Origin: an uncultured Chitinophagales bacterium
GTDB lineage: Bacteria > Bacteroidota > Bacteroidia > Chitinophagales > UBA2359
Assembly: GCA_937927195.1 (NCBI GenBank)
Contig: CALBCY010000219.1
Span: 1-39,454, forward strand
Reading direction: 5' to 3'
DNA: 39,454 bases
Within the stretch, counting starts at the first letter, position 1; every line of letters begins with the position of its first letter. Of the stretch, positions 22,901 to 27,482 are shown piece by piece. The position numbers and the translations under genes were made by a program. The notes beneath the pieces are model-generated. The model had not been told where the DNA came from and searched no databases. It was given only the letters and a program-made list of their open reading frames with translations.

Positions 22901-24928
22901 GTTGTCTATACTGCATTGCCTGGATTTGTAGGAAACGATTTAATGGAATTAATTGCTTGCGATGATACTGGATTGTGTGATACGGCTTACATCAGCATCA
23001 ATGTTGGTGAATGTTTAGCTTTGGAAGCCATAGATGATCTTTTCGATGTGGAACACAATACGGCTACAGTCCTCGATGTCCTATCAAATGATCATGGAAC
23101 CGGATTCCAAATTACTGATTTCAGTCAAGGAGCTTATGGATCAGTTTCAAGTGCGAATGGAGGCCTGGAGTACACACCTAATGAAGGTTTTTATGGAAAT
23201 GATTCCTTTACTTATACCATCTGTGATGAAAATGGTGCTTGTGATGAAGCCACTGCATTTGTTTCAGTTGCTGGAGCATGCAACAATGTTTTTGAAATGT
23301 GTACTTCTCCGGGAATGACCATAAATATTTGCCCAGAATTCTGTACAGTTCCTGAGGGAGCAGTGCTGGATAACATAGATAGTGAAAATGATGCGCTTAT
23401 TACTCAAACAGATAATTTCTGTTTTGACTATCAGGCTCCTCAATTCAATACTTCTGATGTGATCATTGCAACCATTTGCTCTCCAGATATGACTGTTTGT
23501 TCTAGTACTTATATAACTTTGGATGTGGCTTGCACGCAACCATCTGCAGAGGATGACTTTGGTATTATGTTAGCAGAGTTTGGTAGTTTGGCAGTTGATG
23601 TTTTATTCAATGATTCAGATCAATGTCATGAAAATTTAGGAATTACTTATGCTTCAAATCCTGAGAATGGTCAAGTTTATCTTGTTGGCGAAGGAACAAT
23701 AGTTTACGAACCTACAGAAGGTTTTGTAGGAAGTGATGTCTTCAGTTACATTACATGCAATCCTTGTGGATTGTGTGATACAGCTTATGTATTCATCAAT
23801 GTTCAAGGAGAAGGCGTTGTAGATATGGCAATGGATGATGCGGCCGAAACTTACAGAAATCAAAGTACTCAAATCAATGTTTTGGCCAATGATCTAAATA
23901 TGAACAATACGGTTGATATTGATGGTTGGACTGTGCCTAATAAGGGACAAGTTCTATTGTTGAACAATCAGGAATTTGTTTATATGCCGGAAACCAATTA
24001 CGTCGGGGTAGATAGTTTTACTTATCAAATTTGTGCCAATGGAGTTTGCGATGAAGCCATGGTTAGAGTTGTGATAAATGATCAAGAAGGCAGTGAAGAG
24101 AATGCTCCAATTGCGACCAACGATCAGGCCCTCACTGGTTTGAACCAATCAGTTTTAGTAGAAGTTTTAGTCAATGATCAAAGCTTTGGCCTAGATCCTG
24201 AATTGAGCATTACAAGTACGATTGAAAATGCTGGATTGGTATTGAATGGAAATGGTACGATTCTAGTCATTCCTGAAACTGACTTTGTAGGAACAATAAG
24301 TTTCACTTATCAAGTTTGTAATGATCAAGGATTGTGTGATGAAGCCATTGTCGAAGTTGTTGTTTCAGGAGAAGAAATTTTACCACCAGTAGCCCAGGAT
24401 GATTCTGAATCTACTTTGATAAATGAACCTGTTGGGATAGAAATCCTTGTAAACGATTATGATCCACAAGGATTGGAGTTGTCCTATAGCATTTCGAATT
24501 TCCCTGAAAATGGAAGCATAAGAATCGAATCCAACAACGATTTATTCTATGTGCCGAATGAAGGATTCTCTGGAATCGACGAATTTGTTTACGAATTGTG
24601 CAACGAAGCAGGACTTTGTGTTACTGCAAAAGTTAGTGTCGAAGTCAAAGATTGTGAGCTCTTTATACCAAACGCATTCTCGCCGAATGGTGATGGAGTC
24701 AATGATCGATTTGAAGTACTTGGTTTGGAATGTTTCGAATCAGTTGAACTACAAGTATTCAACCGTTGGGGCAGTGAAGTATTCATTAGTTCAGATTACA
24801 ACAGCAGTACACTTTGGGATGGCGAGTTTGGAATAGATGGCAAAGAATTACCTGATGGAGTTTATTATTTCGTGTTAACACTCGAGGCTGATCAACTTTA
24901 TCAAGGGTACATCACCATTAAACGATAG
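4940..24928 (+). CDS. Giant SprB-like surface adhesin, 6662 aa, with Ig-like and cadherin-like repeats and CHU_C sorting domain
   Basis: Starts at ATG 4940 with a signal peptide (MRKFYALFILGMIISINALA, cleavage near residue 20). Residues about 21-1530 are beta-rich DUF11-like modules. From about 1532 to 5285 I count about 47 PKD/Ig-like repeats of about 80 residues. The usual pattern is I-C-E-G-E-S ... G-Y-D-x-Y-x-W-Y-L-N-G ... G-x-Y-T-V-x-V-x-D-x-N-G-C, with two cysteines per repeat that could form a disulfide. Residues about 5286-5360 resemble a SprB repeat. About 13 cadherin-like units (Y-T-P-N-E-G-F-x-G-x-D-x-F-T-Y) run to about 6570. The end (FIPNAFSPNGDGVNDRF, then NRWG) is the gliding-motility-associated C-terminal domain, the T9SS type B signal. 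SprB, the mobile gliding adhesin of Flavobacterium johnsoniae, is about 6500 residues and also neighbours a SprF gene. A role in gliding or attachment is inference. No frameshift was seen over 20 kb. Confidence 0.93.
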   Translation: MRKFYALFILGMIISINALASEDICIIDLRDSSLPGSESFDRLVVCSKPDTLSVQVTSTAALSSASLELVLPDGLDFYGTAFSGTGQSLSETGQSSSSNPIFSLPNIGAGGDVIINIPVKGSCPLLDPWEDFLPINIDYIVQAGAQTVEFTPALAYNNQIYVPSLNILSVSPSYPAVNIGGSFIREITVSQDGLKAFLNHLYYQHNYQPGVQYNSLSVGIQGSSTIVPLTFSDSGTSVTAELSEADFAAMGLDGIFDESDILVFYEEITITTCPGNVGLSEFIFSWGCEGDVCRDESYSDGYTFATGSPNIDFSNVVNSDPDLCTEGSLNFTVINAGSEQVLNSGYAKDVVLQLSTPCDLDAFEENFDLIDLAINGTSIGTPSLNNFGELQIDLSSVLSDMDGDGQNDDLAIGDSFSFELSYQLTCASSSCGMEPLECLEGLFVEAKYNDQCDGQKPTEIVNVEGLDYGDFGYTFMESAHGISGDTEFEAMFCYSFTDGMLPCADAQVNLHFTTSNENIDPLGGIITNEDGEMTSTITQLSPNEYTVSGGTLSDGVVEDCWTLTLAYNGPCEEDGPVDFQFEVVYECPCSADGCEIVRACETYNALIESSCPGPGGDCLGVLINSMDVSRNSFGWLDNDVTSGNIANANTPGVELNRAYVCDNVAWQVGGTIDGPAGSTINDLDFVMSLIAPGSGAPFEFQGNSLIVNGQSYCTGSLPAPTVDTDGDRFFMWTFDLDACLAANNLTLEPGDMVSIEGDLIVVDAEGMTDYWKLVQFRGEFRANGNVSCDNECEDFYVLRPEIDPFANSAVQIGCNGTIMVEGSFGINSPTGDDFLVEHRPWLGNLQEVVLNVPEGLNAVNGTATMTVYDNGNAISIPIVPDNILNGHQYVFNDLGSLINLPDKTNPGLIIKFEMEFVGSCNVVSSDFIFEYTYDKFYYAILDNPECVVTESGSVSGDVFFASPAFSMMALNPIQQGTEDQVSWDVEICNTFEADASFSWLAFETPTSEINVISAEEITDSNNPVSIATEAYGNGSVWIDAGEFLGNECRTFRFTAEYGACDPDEAIIRFNWDCQNDFSGPDDAEYSCDSKEQQVYLSLLPEEAALQINLLDVSDTLDLCEDGFFELEFKNVKQGYLYDITFQIIIPFDGVDFVDNSFEISYPINSPYVPIGFEPTLVDTLPSGLLFEYNMNDVDASFIDGLDPIPAPTDTENRFSIRFGIETFCGFSSGSVFQFVGYGYDGCGQQTPGTFQNEDLHIEGADQTYSMVPDLYLDENNTCNNGTGFVLDITNSGPSTTDENAYVEIVLPSGINYSANTSAVLSSPVSSWNPGEPTVDSSLGFTVLSWDLPAGLAATESVQLSFSLANGSALTCDVHEFTINTYTSTDLVCVEDNQECAVPIQTGNTVLDINVNKPNLSFTTTAGMTSSMEATCGENETESLSATIYFENTGLSIPAGNSISLGFVHDSNANGVYDAADVLVHSYDFDAGIASGATANFNASFSADAGQACPMIVVIDPEINCVCTGDEILISSIPYANAGADQTTCPDEASSLGCDPISSYTYEWSPETGLSCTDCANPDLTLSELGSYTYTLTTTRGECTSSDQVTIEVLETINSTEPTAELCEGQTVQFNGPTGLSDYQWSPVTGLSDANIPNPVATPSVGSTNYTLTFISDNGCVGTHTIQTDVTASPAPVISLMGNDSFCFDEPVSATLDAGPGYDAYEWYGNNGSTILGTDQTYAPSVEGSYYVIVTDGDCPSLPSEPIEINILEFTGPVINNLGQSTFCEGASTTLSLTGDFAEIEWFAASNGNPSGAVLGTNNTIEITESGSFIAVVVDNNDCEGISNVLNILVQPLSTINIDDNGEDEICEGESSTLTATAGMSNYTWFLDAVEISGNTNTITVSDPGSYTVSANNTDECTGLSNPFVLTVHPNPDPQISADPIEICEGFSTTIELSESYEIYWWALDGEVIPLENPSQVLVVDQSGTYTVNVEDENGCIATSNPIVITVNSNPEVTISATELIICEGEESTLSATADFTTYQWYLNGTAIADTETITVSDAGTYSLEVSDDNGCTDLSNPIEIIVNPLPLADLFIPTNQNSFCEGGSILLELNASPGTYEWYVDNQLVQTGSEINYEMMESGMVYVTVTSLDGCINQSETLDISTNMLPMPMITPNGDQEICEGETIVLEVVGTYPSIQWFLNGNEMSGANNGSITVSNSGSYSVFVDDQAGCSGTSDPVTITVLPLADVEILEENQNVCEGESVTFSATTGYDNYNWFLNGNAISGNSSSISVDTEGAYTVEATMDGYCPVISDPVNLAVNPNPSPLTQVSNNASSEICAGESVGVNVLGNYYTMQWYNQNGPIQGAIGGAYQVSQSGSYYMVVTTFAGCTGQSDPIDITVNPNPVAEITATDVELCQGEESTITTNETFDSYQWYFNGSAIQQTQSITVGNSGTYYVTVTDENGCTDNSNPIEITVNPLPTGELTIPTNQNSFCEGGSILLELDASPGTYEWFVDGQSISTGSQTQYEMMASGIVYVVITSADGCVSQTESLDISTNSLPEPQIVPNMDQLICEGEFVNLEVLGNYASIQWFLNDVEINGANAAQYDAYDSGSYTVFVDNQEGCSGTSNPIVITVLPIADVQITEPSTTICLGESYTLTATPGYDSYDWYLNGNIFESGSNSITTTLGGNYTVEVNGEDVCPNISDPVVIDVSDIEMPDVIIAQGSNPSCTDEQVALLVTENFDSYQWYNEDGIISGQNTNSLFVTTSGDYYVVVANEFDCTDQSDPISIIMNPAPSVEISATDLNICSNETSIMTATLGFVSYTWFYNTQEFQSGQTITTNLEGNYYVVVEDENGCTAISDPVTLIVNESPNPDINSPNGDMSTCPDSFLPINATSGGVNYDWFADGELVQSGNSPQYDALPGQTVTVEVTNPSGCVESSNTFSIQADPLPEPEIIALGPTTICEGESVQLNLNGTFVFVHWHLNGVAIENANDPTYTATESGDYNVYVTNVSGCSNFSNVIPVTVNNIADIEIINPDLEICPGEATVLTASPGFDQYVWHQNNVMVGSGASNTYSTNLPGIYYVTASSGEFCAGDSQPVTVVQVDEPEPMLTFGGDNNFCEGGSVEVFAMEEFENYEWFVNGQSFQSGPDHGITISETADVYVTVTNANGCSGTSSTVSVNTNPAPNPVIIVEGEPVICEGNIVTLAIMGEYDFIQWFWNGNELETGFTNLIVVDQPGTYTVTVDNEDGCFGTSLPVDIEFSDPELPVIEAPTDTICNEDDLPVILETAAGYDLYDWYHNENTLIQSGPENTLEVFESGYYTVTVYDENGCESTSSFVEVNIGDFPPPVIICETELVACEGEDIDLFIVGPYENVQWYLNGEAITGIGDKSYSATESGDYTVIVTVNGCVIESEPITLTFLPIPEVEITATDPLTDEQLIEVCSSDQETVSLSATEGFDQYDWYINGAGLVQSGPSSTVEISETGIYTVIVTDENNKQSAPSNYINVIFNDDPTVEVTASDLEICSGESTLLTGFTSGFAYQWTPNDGSLSCLTCLQATASPESTTTYTLTVTDINGCSSSASITIPVADNEAVDIFATNGFACNGEDLILMASSGFDSYAWYTENGVLVQNGTADTYNAIASGSYYVVASNESGCQGTSGLETVVIYETQALQITVDGSGNFCDNSAVEIHATQGFVSYEWYQNNQSTGNTNSTYTATTPGTVYVVVSDDNGCVQVSDEIMVSPQGGPDPQIIVMDGDLICPGTETTLSVTGDYDEIIWYLNGEVISSGGFNTISASQSGLYTVSVNDNNGCEGTAPEVEINILETGTLSISPEGPLDLCGEDQVTLTATEGMTDYTWYQDEILLIQSGTSNTLVVENSGNYSVVGTNEDGCVIVSNIVNVDIGQIIDPVLFSSNPNNVSCPGYDLIIYAPVDAASYSWSPQDEDLSCWDCPNPIANPSETKTFTLTMTSFDGCESTGEITIFVPDPDNPQMAAVTVNGICEGGSVTLEADAGYDSYAWYTNGTTLLYFGPDNTYEASTPGDYYVVVINSDGCSTASDDVFVDILPDPELPELSAGDGTSICDGGGFILYATSGDDIYEWTINGSQATSDPTNAVLNYDPINNAFSVTVSNEYGCTAQSATVYLNAIDNPSPAIIYNAVPLCEGYCADLSVPSNYAEYQWYNNGIEVVGEAGPQICATEDGFYSVAVTDFEGCIGLSEGVNVEAFASFNSSISINPGNVTACESDLENGGVLLTATEGFANYNWYLFETILVQSSPNNTFLATSTGIYSVQSSAGQTGCFATSELVYIEINPAPVLNVSASDVHICPGETAYLFASCPLDNIEWTTGGDINSMSCTDCLDPAVSPTETTTYVATITDDSGCSTSKSITIHVQDLPSLEITAQSDVINCENPNAILIASEGFEYYTWLNQSGVIVQTGYSNIFQTTQAGTYSAIAETSSGCSQTSNNTYEISGGDSASPYASISVNGSFCTNEDVQLNATFGYETYEWFVNGISQGESGINSFVLTTNAEVYVSVTNEEGCTGTSLPVNIQVGETPAPEIYIVSGNTPFCSEDAVQLAVTGLYDHYQWYLNGIAIPNTNAPLIEVNETGNYWIYVLNDEGCEAYSAELNLEVYPDLELSISPNTIQQCELLAPETLTASEGFDTYNWYLNGLLFASGSSNELTVGQSGTYTVEAYTNAGCFTEGDYPVVVEFYPTTPLNIFASDYYSCTGEEIQLYVNGNGENYSWSANTESAFVECNSCYSTTVTVYETTTFSVTMTDVYGCDIAGSITILAAGEEEPVITSTENVVCNGSFVDIEAQGFYQDYQWYLDGLPIYLAEWNHLLAYLPGEYYVEVVDIAGCVHVSEVFTILDGNIDTPEISIMGSTDFCDDEIPVILDAGYMENGEPFTYYFWYKDGVSAVYAYSQALTVTESGTYQVEVKDEFGCSALSAPIVVTVSSVGEIPIYASTNSICDGGTSLLFCSFGSDNTVFWFNSNQPNVALNSESAESIEVSEPGDYYAQVYTPEGCEGTSNVISIEINPNPEVGLDPSEPVVSCGETGIVLSANGNMTAYQWFVGGEEIPFANAQAYLASTSGIYGVNVTDENGCENYEEVSITLNEIGSVEIYSSDTEICNGEMTEMYAVTDGDYSIYWYHADQPGVALNAVSQNIIEVGEGGNYFAQIISAEGCMSVSNTITIDLIPDPEVGLYIPSGINEVCAGESIFMTAFMGFASYTWYKDGVAISNQGNLPAITVNESGIYTVSIVSNEGCTNSQAIEVIVNETEFDYNPTVQCESSCGAEDGLILLNFNQSAQNLMLNWEGPAGYSSSDASIFDLIPGTYHVLITDENGCSMEDSFEVCTPVTTLNPQNDFATTLNDVAIEICILSNDGGANIGVSNFTQGPNNGQVEMLSNDCILYTPNEGFIGTDNFTYNVFDICGNTGFADVIVDVESDCQSNINAVDDYFNVDFNSAITYCILDNDQGTDLNINGIVEQPQYGSVSFAVEGCVLYTPNEGYAGQDSYTYVIVDECNNFAQGTVYITVDEMIPANDPPYEEEGTFCVNAEEPTTICFDFTDPNGDNTIIVDHDSFFDCIVGIANDSCIVYTSLSGLTAPDVLTLTVCDDQNPTACSESVFVIGINGYDGPCDSEIIANDDNYNTDVNTPISVCVTNNDIGEDVSISSISLNPQNGSVSSGANGCLVYLPNPGFTGTDCFNYIIEDVYGNTDEATVCIEIEQADNLPPVSVTLEYCVMELDPFVICYDFEDPEGFGTVITEVESLFECSVEILEDDCIRYVALPGLEGPDTLTLTVCDTNNPPACSTSTYIIHIGCNTPEPVSDLLIINCGEAYFNTNSIGSNIQFDVTENDADNYECNDNLTVEFTTSPINGSLNLVNGNVYSYSPDSDFTGTEIINYTVCNDCGECSSTSLTINSQACTPPDPDCNNTTAVCAEPVTPTTLCASFCNLSMENNPQFYLIDNLYNCSISISDFPCVVYTALPGFVGNDLMELIACDDTGLCDTAYISINVGECLALEAIDDLFDVEHNTATVLDVLSNDHGTGFQITDFSQGAYGSVSSANGGLEYTPNEGFYGNDSFTYTICDENGACDEATAFVSVAGACNNVFEMCTSPGMTINICPEFCTVPEGAVLDNIDSENDALITQTDNFCFDYQAPQFNTSDVIIATICSPDMTVCSSTYITLDVACTQPSAEDDFGIMLAEFGSLAVDVLFNDSDQCHENLGITYASNPENGQVYLVGEGTIVYEPTEGFVGSDVFSYITCNPCGLCDTAYVFINVQGEGVVDMAMDDAAETYRNQSTQINVLANDLNMNNTVDIDGWTVPNKGQVLLLNNQEFVYMPETNYVGVDSFTYQICANGVCDEAMVRVVINDQEGSEENAPIATNDQALTGLNQSVLVEVLVNDQSFGLDPELSITSTIENAGLVLNGNGTILVIPETDFVGTISFTYQVCNDQGLCDEAIVEVVVSGEEILPPVAQDDSESTLINEPVGIEILVNDYDPQGLELSYSISNFPENGSIRIESNNDLFYVPNEGFSGIDEFVYELCNEAGLCVTAKVSVEVKDCELFIPNAFSPNGDGVNDRFEVLGLECFESVELQVFNRWGSEVFISSDYNSSTLWDGEFGIDGKELPDGVYYFVLTLEADQLYQGYITIKR
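10970..14503 (+). repeat. Higher-order repeat inside the giant gene, period about 1176-1179 bp
   Basis: Five-repeat blocks recur. The units beginning at residues about 2012, 2405 and 2797 (nt 10973, 12152, 13328) open alike (ISATE, ITATD, ISATD). The first two blocks share TNQNSFCEGGSILLEL and the later I-Q-W-F-L-N and A-D-V motifs at matching offsets. The third block is more diverged and loses register after about residue 3060. Confidence 0.75.
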
Positions 24929-24982
24929 AAACCGATAGAGAATCGAATAAGAACAATTTGGTAGTACAGACCAATTTTATAA

Positions 24983-25007
24983 GCATAGGAGTTTTAAACT
25001 CCTATGC
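24983..25007 (+). terminator. Strong hairpin between adhesin and porP-like gene
   Basis: GCATAGGAGTTT (24983-24994), one central T, then AAACTCCTATGC (24996-25007): 12 perfect pairs on paper, with a realistic 9-bp stem GCATAGGAG/CTCCTATGC. It sits 54 bp after the stop of the giant gene and 23 bp before the preferred start of the next gene, followed by ATTTTAAAA. It may be a terminator or partial attenuator that lowers downstream expression. Confidence 0.65.
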
Positions 25008-25030
25008 ATTTTAAAACAAAATTTTCAGCT

Positions 25031-25945
25031 ATGAAGAAATTAATAATTTTAGTTGCTTTGCTATTTGGCTTTTCCGATTTAAGCGCCCAGCAGGAAGCCA
25101 TGTACACGCAATATATGTTCAATGGAGTCTTGCTCAATCCTGCCTATGCGGGAAGTAGAGGTGGAATGTCGGCAACAGCATTTTACAGAAATCAATGGAC
25201 AGGATTTGAAGGGGCCCCTACAACCTTTTCGGTGGCCGCTCACAGTCCATTCAAAAAAAGAGTTGGACTTGGAATTTCATTCGAAGGTGATGCTTATGGA
25301 CCAATAAGTACCTACAATGTAGCTTTGAACTATGCCTACCATATTCCACTTAATACTGGATCGCTTTCTATAGGATTGCGTGGCTCATTTATGAGTTTCA
25401 ATGCTGATTACAGCGATGCAAAAATTGTAGACGGAATGGACAATGCTTTTGAAGAAGATGTCAACAGATGGATGCCGAATTTTGGTGCTGGTTTATACTA
25501 TCACAGTCAACGATTGGTCATAGGAATTGGCATACCAAAGTTATTGGAGAATAAAATCAACAAGGATGGAAGCAATGAATCAGTAAGCAAGCTTTCAAGC
25601 TTGGAAAGGCACTATTATGCAACAGTTGGAATGGTATTCCCATTGGCCGAGACCATTCATATCAGACCATCTGCCTTACTTAGATACAATGCAAATGCTC
25701 CCCTTTCTTTCGAAGCTGGAGCCAACCTTATTTACAAAGATGCTTTTTGGATTGGAGCTTCATATAGAAGCAATTCATCAGTCAATTTCAATCTGATGTA
25801 TCAAGTCAATGATCAAATAAGATTGGGATATGCATACGATTTAGGAATCAATGAAATTAACCAATACAGCAGTGGTAGCCACGAAATAATGCTTGGCTAT
25901 GACTTAAGGAGAGCACAGGACGTCATTTCACCAAGATATTTCTGA
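25031..25945 (+). CDS. PorP/SprF family outer-membrane protein (T9SS-associated)
   Basis: About 304 residues with a signal peptide (MKKLIILVALLFGFSDLSA, then QQEAMYTQYMFNG) and the family hallmark N-P-A-Y-A-G-S just after it. The rest alternates amphipathic strands, as in a beta-barrel, and ends in an aromatic residue (SPRYF). PorP/SprF proteins are T9SS partners; SprF is needed for surface delivery of SprB and is encoded beside it. Position right after a type B-sorted giant protein fits that pairing. An in-frame ATG at 25004 adds ten residues, but it lies in the right arm of a hairpin and puts charged residues before the signal peptide, so I prefer ATG 25031. It is probably co-transcribed with the adhesin, attenuated by the hairpin. 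The family is certain; the exact partner is inferred. Confidence 0.92.
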   Translation: MKKLIILVALLFGFSDLSAQQEAMYTQYMFNGVLLNPAYAGSRGGMSATAFYRNQWTGFEGAPTTFSVAAHSPFKKRVGLGISFEGDAYGPISTYNVALNYAYHIPLNTGSLSIGLRGSFMSFNADYSDAKIVDGMDNAFEEDVNRWMPNFGAGLYYHSQRLVIGIGIPKLLENKINKDGSNESVSKLSSLERHYYATVGMVFPLAETIHIRPSALLRYNANAPLSFEAGANLIYKDAFWIGASYRSNSSVNFNLMYQVNDQIRLGYAYDLGINEINQYSSGSHEIMLGYDLRRAQDVISPRYF

Positions 25946-26244
25946 TCCTGAAATTGTACATTTTATTAAGCAAATGAATAAGCAAATTAGGACAAAAATA
26001 AACTTGAATTAAAATTGGATTTCAAGCTTTCCTGAAAATAAACACAAATCATAAATGCATCATTATCAGTTAATTACGGCCAAATTGAAAAAACAATTAA
26101 ATATATGGGAAAAAATATTTCAATTAAGTCAATGTGGTATGGTAATTGTAATTCTAATAGAGTGCGTCACCCGTATGCATGCTATTGAAAACACTTCAGC
26201 AAAATTTAAAATTAAACATCCGAGTTTCCTCGGATAAAGAATCT

Positions 26245-26350
26245 GCAGGGTAGTGGGTTGTAATACGAGATTTAATGGACTTCCTCAACGAACTTCATAG
26301 CTTGGCGCATTACTTTTTATCCATATCACGTGGAGCAGCTTGCTCCCTGC
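26245..26350. repeat. Palindromic element, copy A
   Basis: Outer arms GCAGGG (26245-26250) and CCCTGC (26345-26350). An inner stem ATGGA (26275-26279) / TCCAT (26320-26324) encloses the core AACTTCATAGCTTGGCGCAT (26291-26310). A small hairpin GGAGCA/TGCTCC (26332-26346) partly overlaps the right arm. The core and the spacing of the arms are shared with copy B at 26428-26538. Confidence 0.65.
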
Positions 26351-26427
26351 GTTTTTATATTAACTGTTTTATAGTAACTGACAATAAAAAAGAAAATTAA
26401 AATATTTGAATCCCCTTCAAAAAGAAA

Positions 26428-26538
26428 GGCAGGGTCAAAGAACTAAGAGAACAAGATAGAACCCTTCATAAAAACTTCATAGCTTGGCGCATATCAATTT
26501 TTATAATCTATCTCTTCAACTAAGTACTAGACCCTGCC
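26428..26538. repeat. Palindromic element, copy B
   Basis: Perfect 9-bp outer arms GGCAGGGTC (26428-26436) and GACCCTGCC (26530-26538). An inner stem GATAG (26455-26459) / CTATC (26508-26512) encloses an identical 20-bp core (26473-26492), followed in both copies by TTTTTAT. Inner-stem sequences differ between the copies but pair at equivalent places, which suggests a conserved fold rather than a plain duplication. Confidence 0.7.
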
Positions 26539-26929
26539 AAATTCTTAATTTAATTGTCGCGTTTCCCCATTAATTTTTTTCAAAACCCTCCAATTAGATA
26601 TTGAATGTCTAATTACTATTCATTCAATAATTTTGTTTTATTATTTTGAAATTTTGGCGCAATTTCAACATTTTGGGACTTGGCCTAATCTAAAAACCTA
26701 CCCTTCGGTTTTTGATTGGTTGCCGATTGGTATTCAATGTTTATTAGATAAGTACTTGCTTTGGGGGAGGCTATTTTATCATGCGTTTATCATGCGTATA
26801 AACTTGGCGAAAAAAAATGATTTACCTTGTCCTTTTTGAGGGTGTAAATCGGGAAAATGATGGCCAAATCCAACCGTCCGCAATACAGAGTAGTTTGCAT
26901 CTTTTGCATCCTTTCTAAGCTTCACAGCT

Positions 26930-27157
26930 TTACAAATCCCAAATTCTACTTCTCTTTTCGAGAATGTAATCTTTCATTTTTATCCAAAAGGCTATAATTA
27001 AATAGATAATAATTGGAGACCAATTAGCTATAAATGTTGTGTAAATAAAGAACATCCTAACATGATAGCTGGCAATACCAAGTTTCTTTCCTAAATAGGA
27101 GCAAACCCCAAAAGCTTTGGGCTCAACAATCTTTCTTATTTTATCGTTTAATTTCAC
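26930..27157 (-). CDS. PspC-domain small membrane protein
   Basis: 75 residues, matching the short PspC proteins of Bacteroidota almost end to end. A-F-G-V-C-S-Y-L-G-K-K-L-G-I (about residues 15-28) is the PspC signature, followed by S-Y-H-V-R-M-F-F-I-Y and one hydrophobic segment (about residues 36-60), then a basic tail ending W-D-L as is common in this subfamily. PspC proteins in proteobacteria help sense envelope stress; the role of these stand-alone versions is not established. The start is GTG at 27157; no ATG is in frame between it and the upstream stop at 27194-27196. A GAGG overlaps the start, too close to act as a normal ribosome-binding site. Probably monocistronic. Confidence 0.85.
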   Translation of the reverse strand: MKLNDKIRKIVEPKAFGVCSYLGKKLGIASYHVRMFFIYTTFIANWSPIIIYLIIAFWIKMKDYILEKRSRIWDL

Positions 27158-27482
27158 CTCAATAAATAATTCTAGTAATAAATACGTAAAATCTTATAGT
27201 AAATTACAAAAAAATGAAATAAAAAGCAAAAACTCCTATTTCTAAATGCTCTTTCAAGCACTTGGCCGTCGTGCGAGTCAGTAATATAAAGGCTAAATTG
27301 TCGCTTGAATAGCCTGTTTCCACCCAAATAACAATTGAGAATCAAAATTGGTTGGCCAAGTACAACAATTTTCGTTTAATAAATTTTTGAAGAAAAACAA
27401 TTAAGACCAACGAGGGTTCAAAGCACTAGTCTATAGAGGATATTGAGCCAGCTGTTGGCTAAATTAGGGCTATTGGGCAAGT
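27158..27482. other. Intergenic region (325 bp) with nested inverted repeats
   Basis: No convincing gene; an open frame at 27443-27664 lies mainly antisense to the kinase gene. Inverted repeat ACTTGGCC (27260-27267) / GGCCAAGT (27354-27361) encloses AGGCTA (27290-27295) / TAGCCT (27310-27315) and an imperfect CCAA...AACAATT / AATTGGTTGG hairpin (about 27323-27355). The promoter of the PspC gene should lie at about 27160-27240. Confidence 0.5.

Larger units (their letters stand above)
25946..26929. other. Long intergenic region (984 bp) with hairpin elements and no convincing gene
   Basis: Short open frames exist (for example 26055-26237 and 26633-26839 on the plus strand), but their compositions are unlike proteins and match no family I know. 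The region holds a direct repeat TAAGCAAAT (25967 and 25979), a 7-bp hairpin ATCCGAG/CTCGGAT (26218-26235), the two related elements at 26245-26350 and 26428-26538, and a hairpin AAAAACC/GGTTTTT (26692-26713). Confidence 0.6.

Noticed and set aside
4940..24928. Possible fusion or assembly join of several adhesin genes
   Set aside because: The frame is continuous, the repeats change gradually in type, there is a single signal peptide and a single sorting domain, and no internal start with a second signal peptide was seen.
25004..25030. Start of the PorP-like protein at ATG 25004
   Set aside because: It lies in the arm of a strong hairpin and would place an extra charged decapeptide before a complete signal peptide; ATG 25031 fits better.
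26055..26237. 60-codon plus-strand frame after the porP-like gene
   Set aside because: Low-complexity composition, no recognisable family and no conserved feature; it ends inside a hairpin (26218-26235).
26245..26538. Integron attC sites
   Set aside because: Size and imperfect palindromy fit loosely, but the arms lack RYYYAAC/GTTRRRY boxes and there is no integrase or cassette gene.
26633..26839. 68-codon plus-strand frame
   Set aside because: Atypical composition for a protein and a hairpin (26692-26713) within it; judged non-coding.
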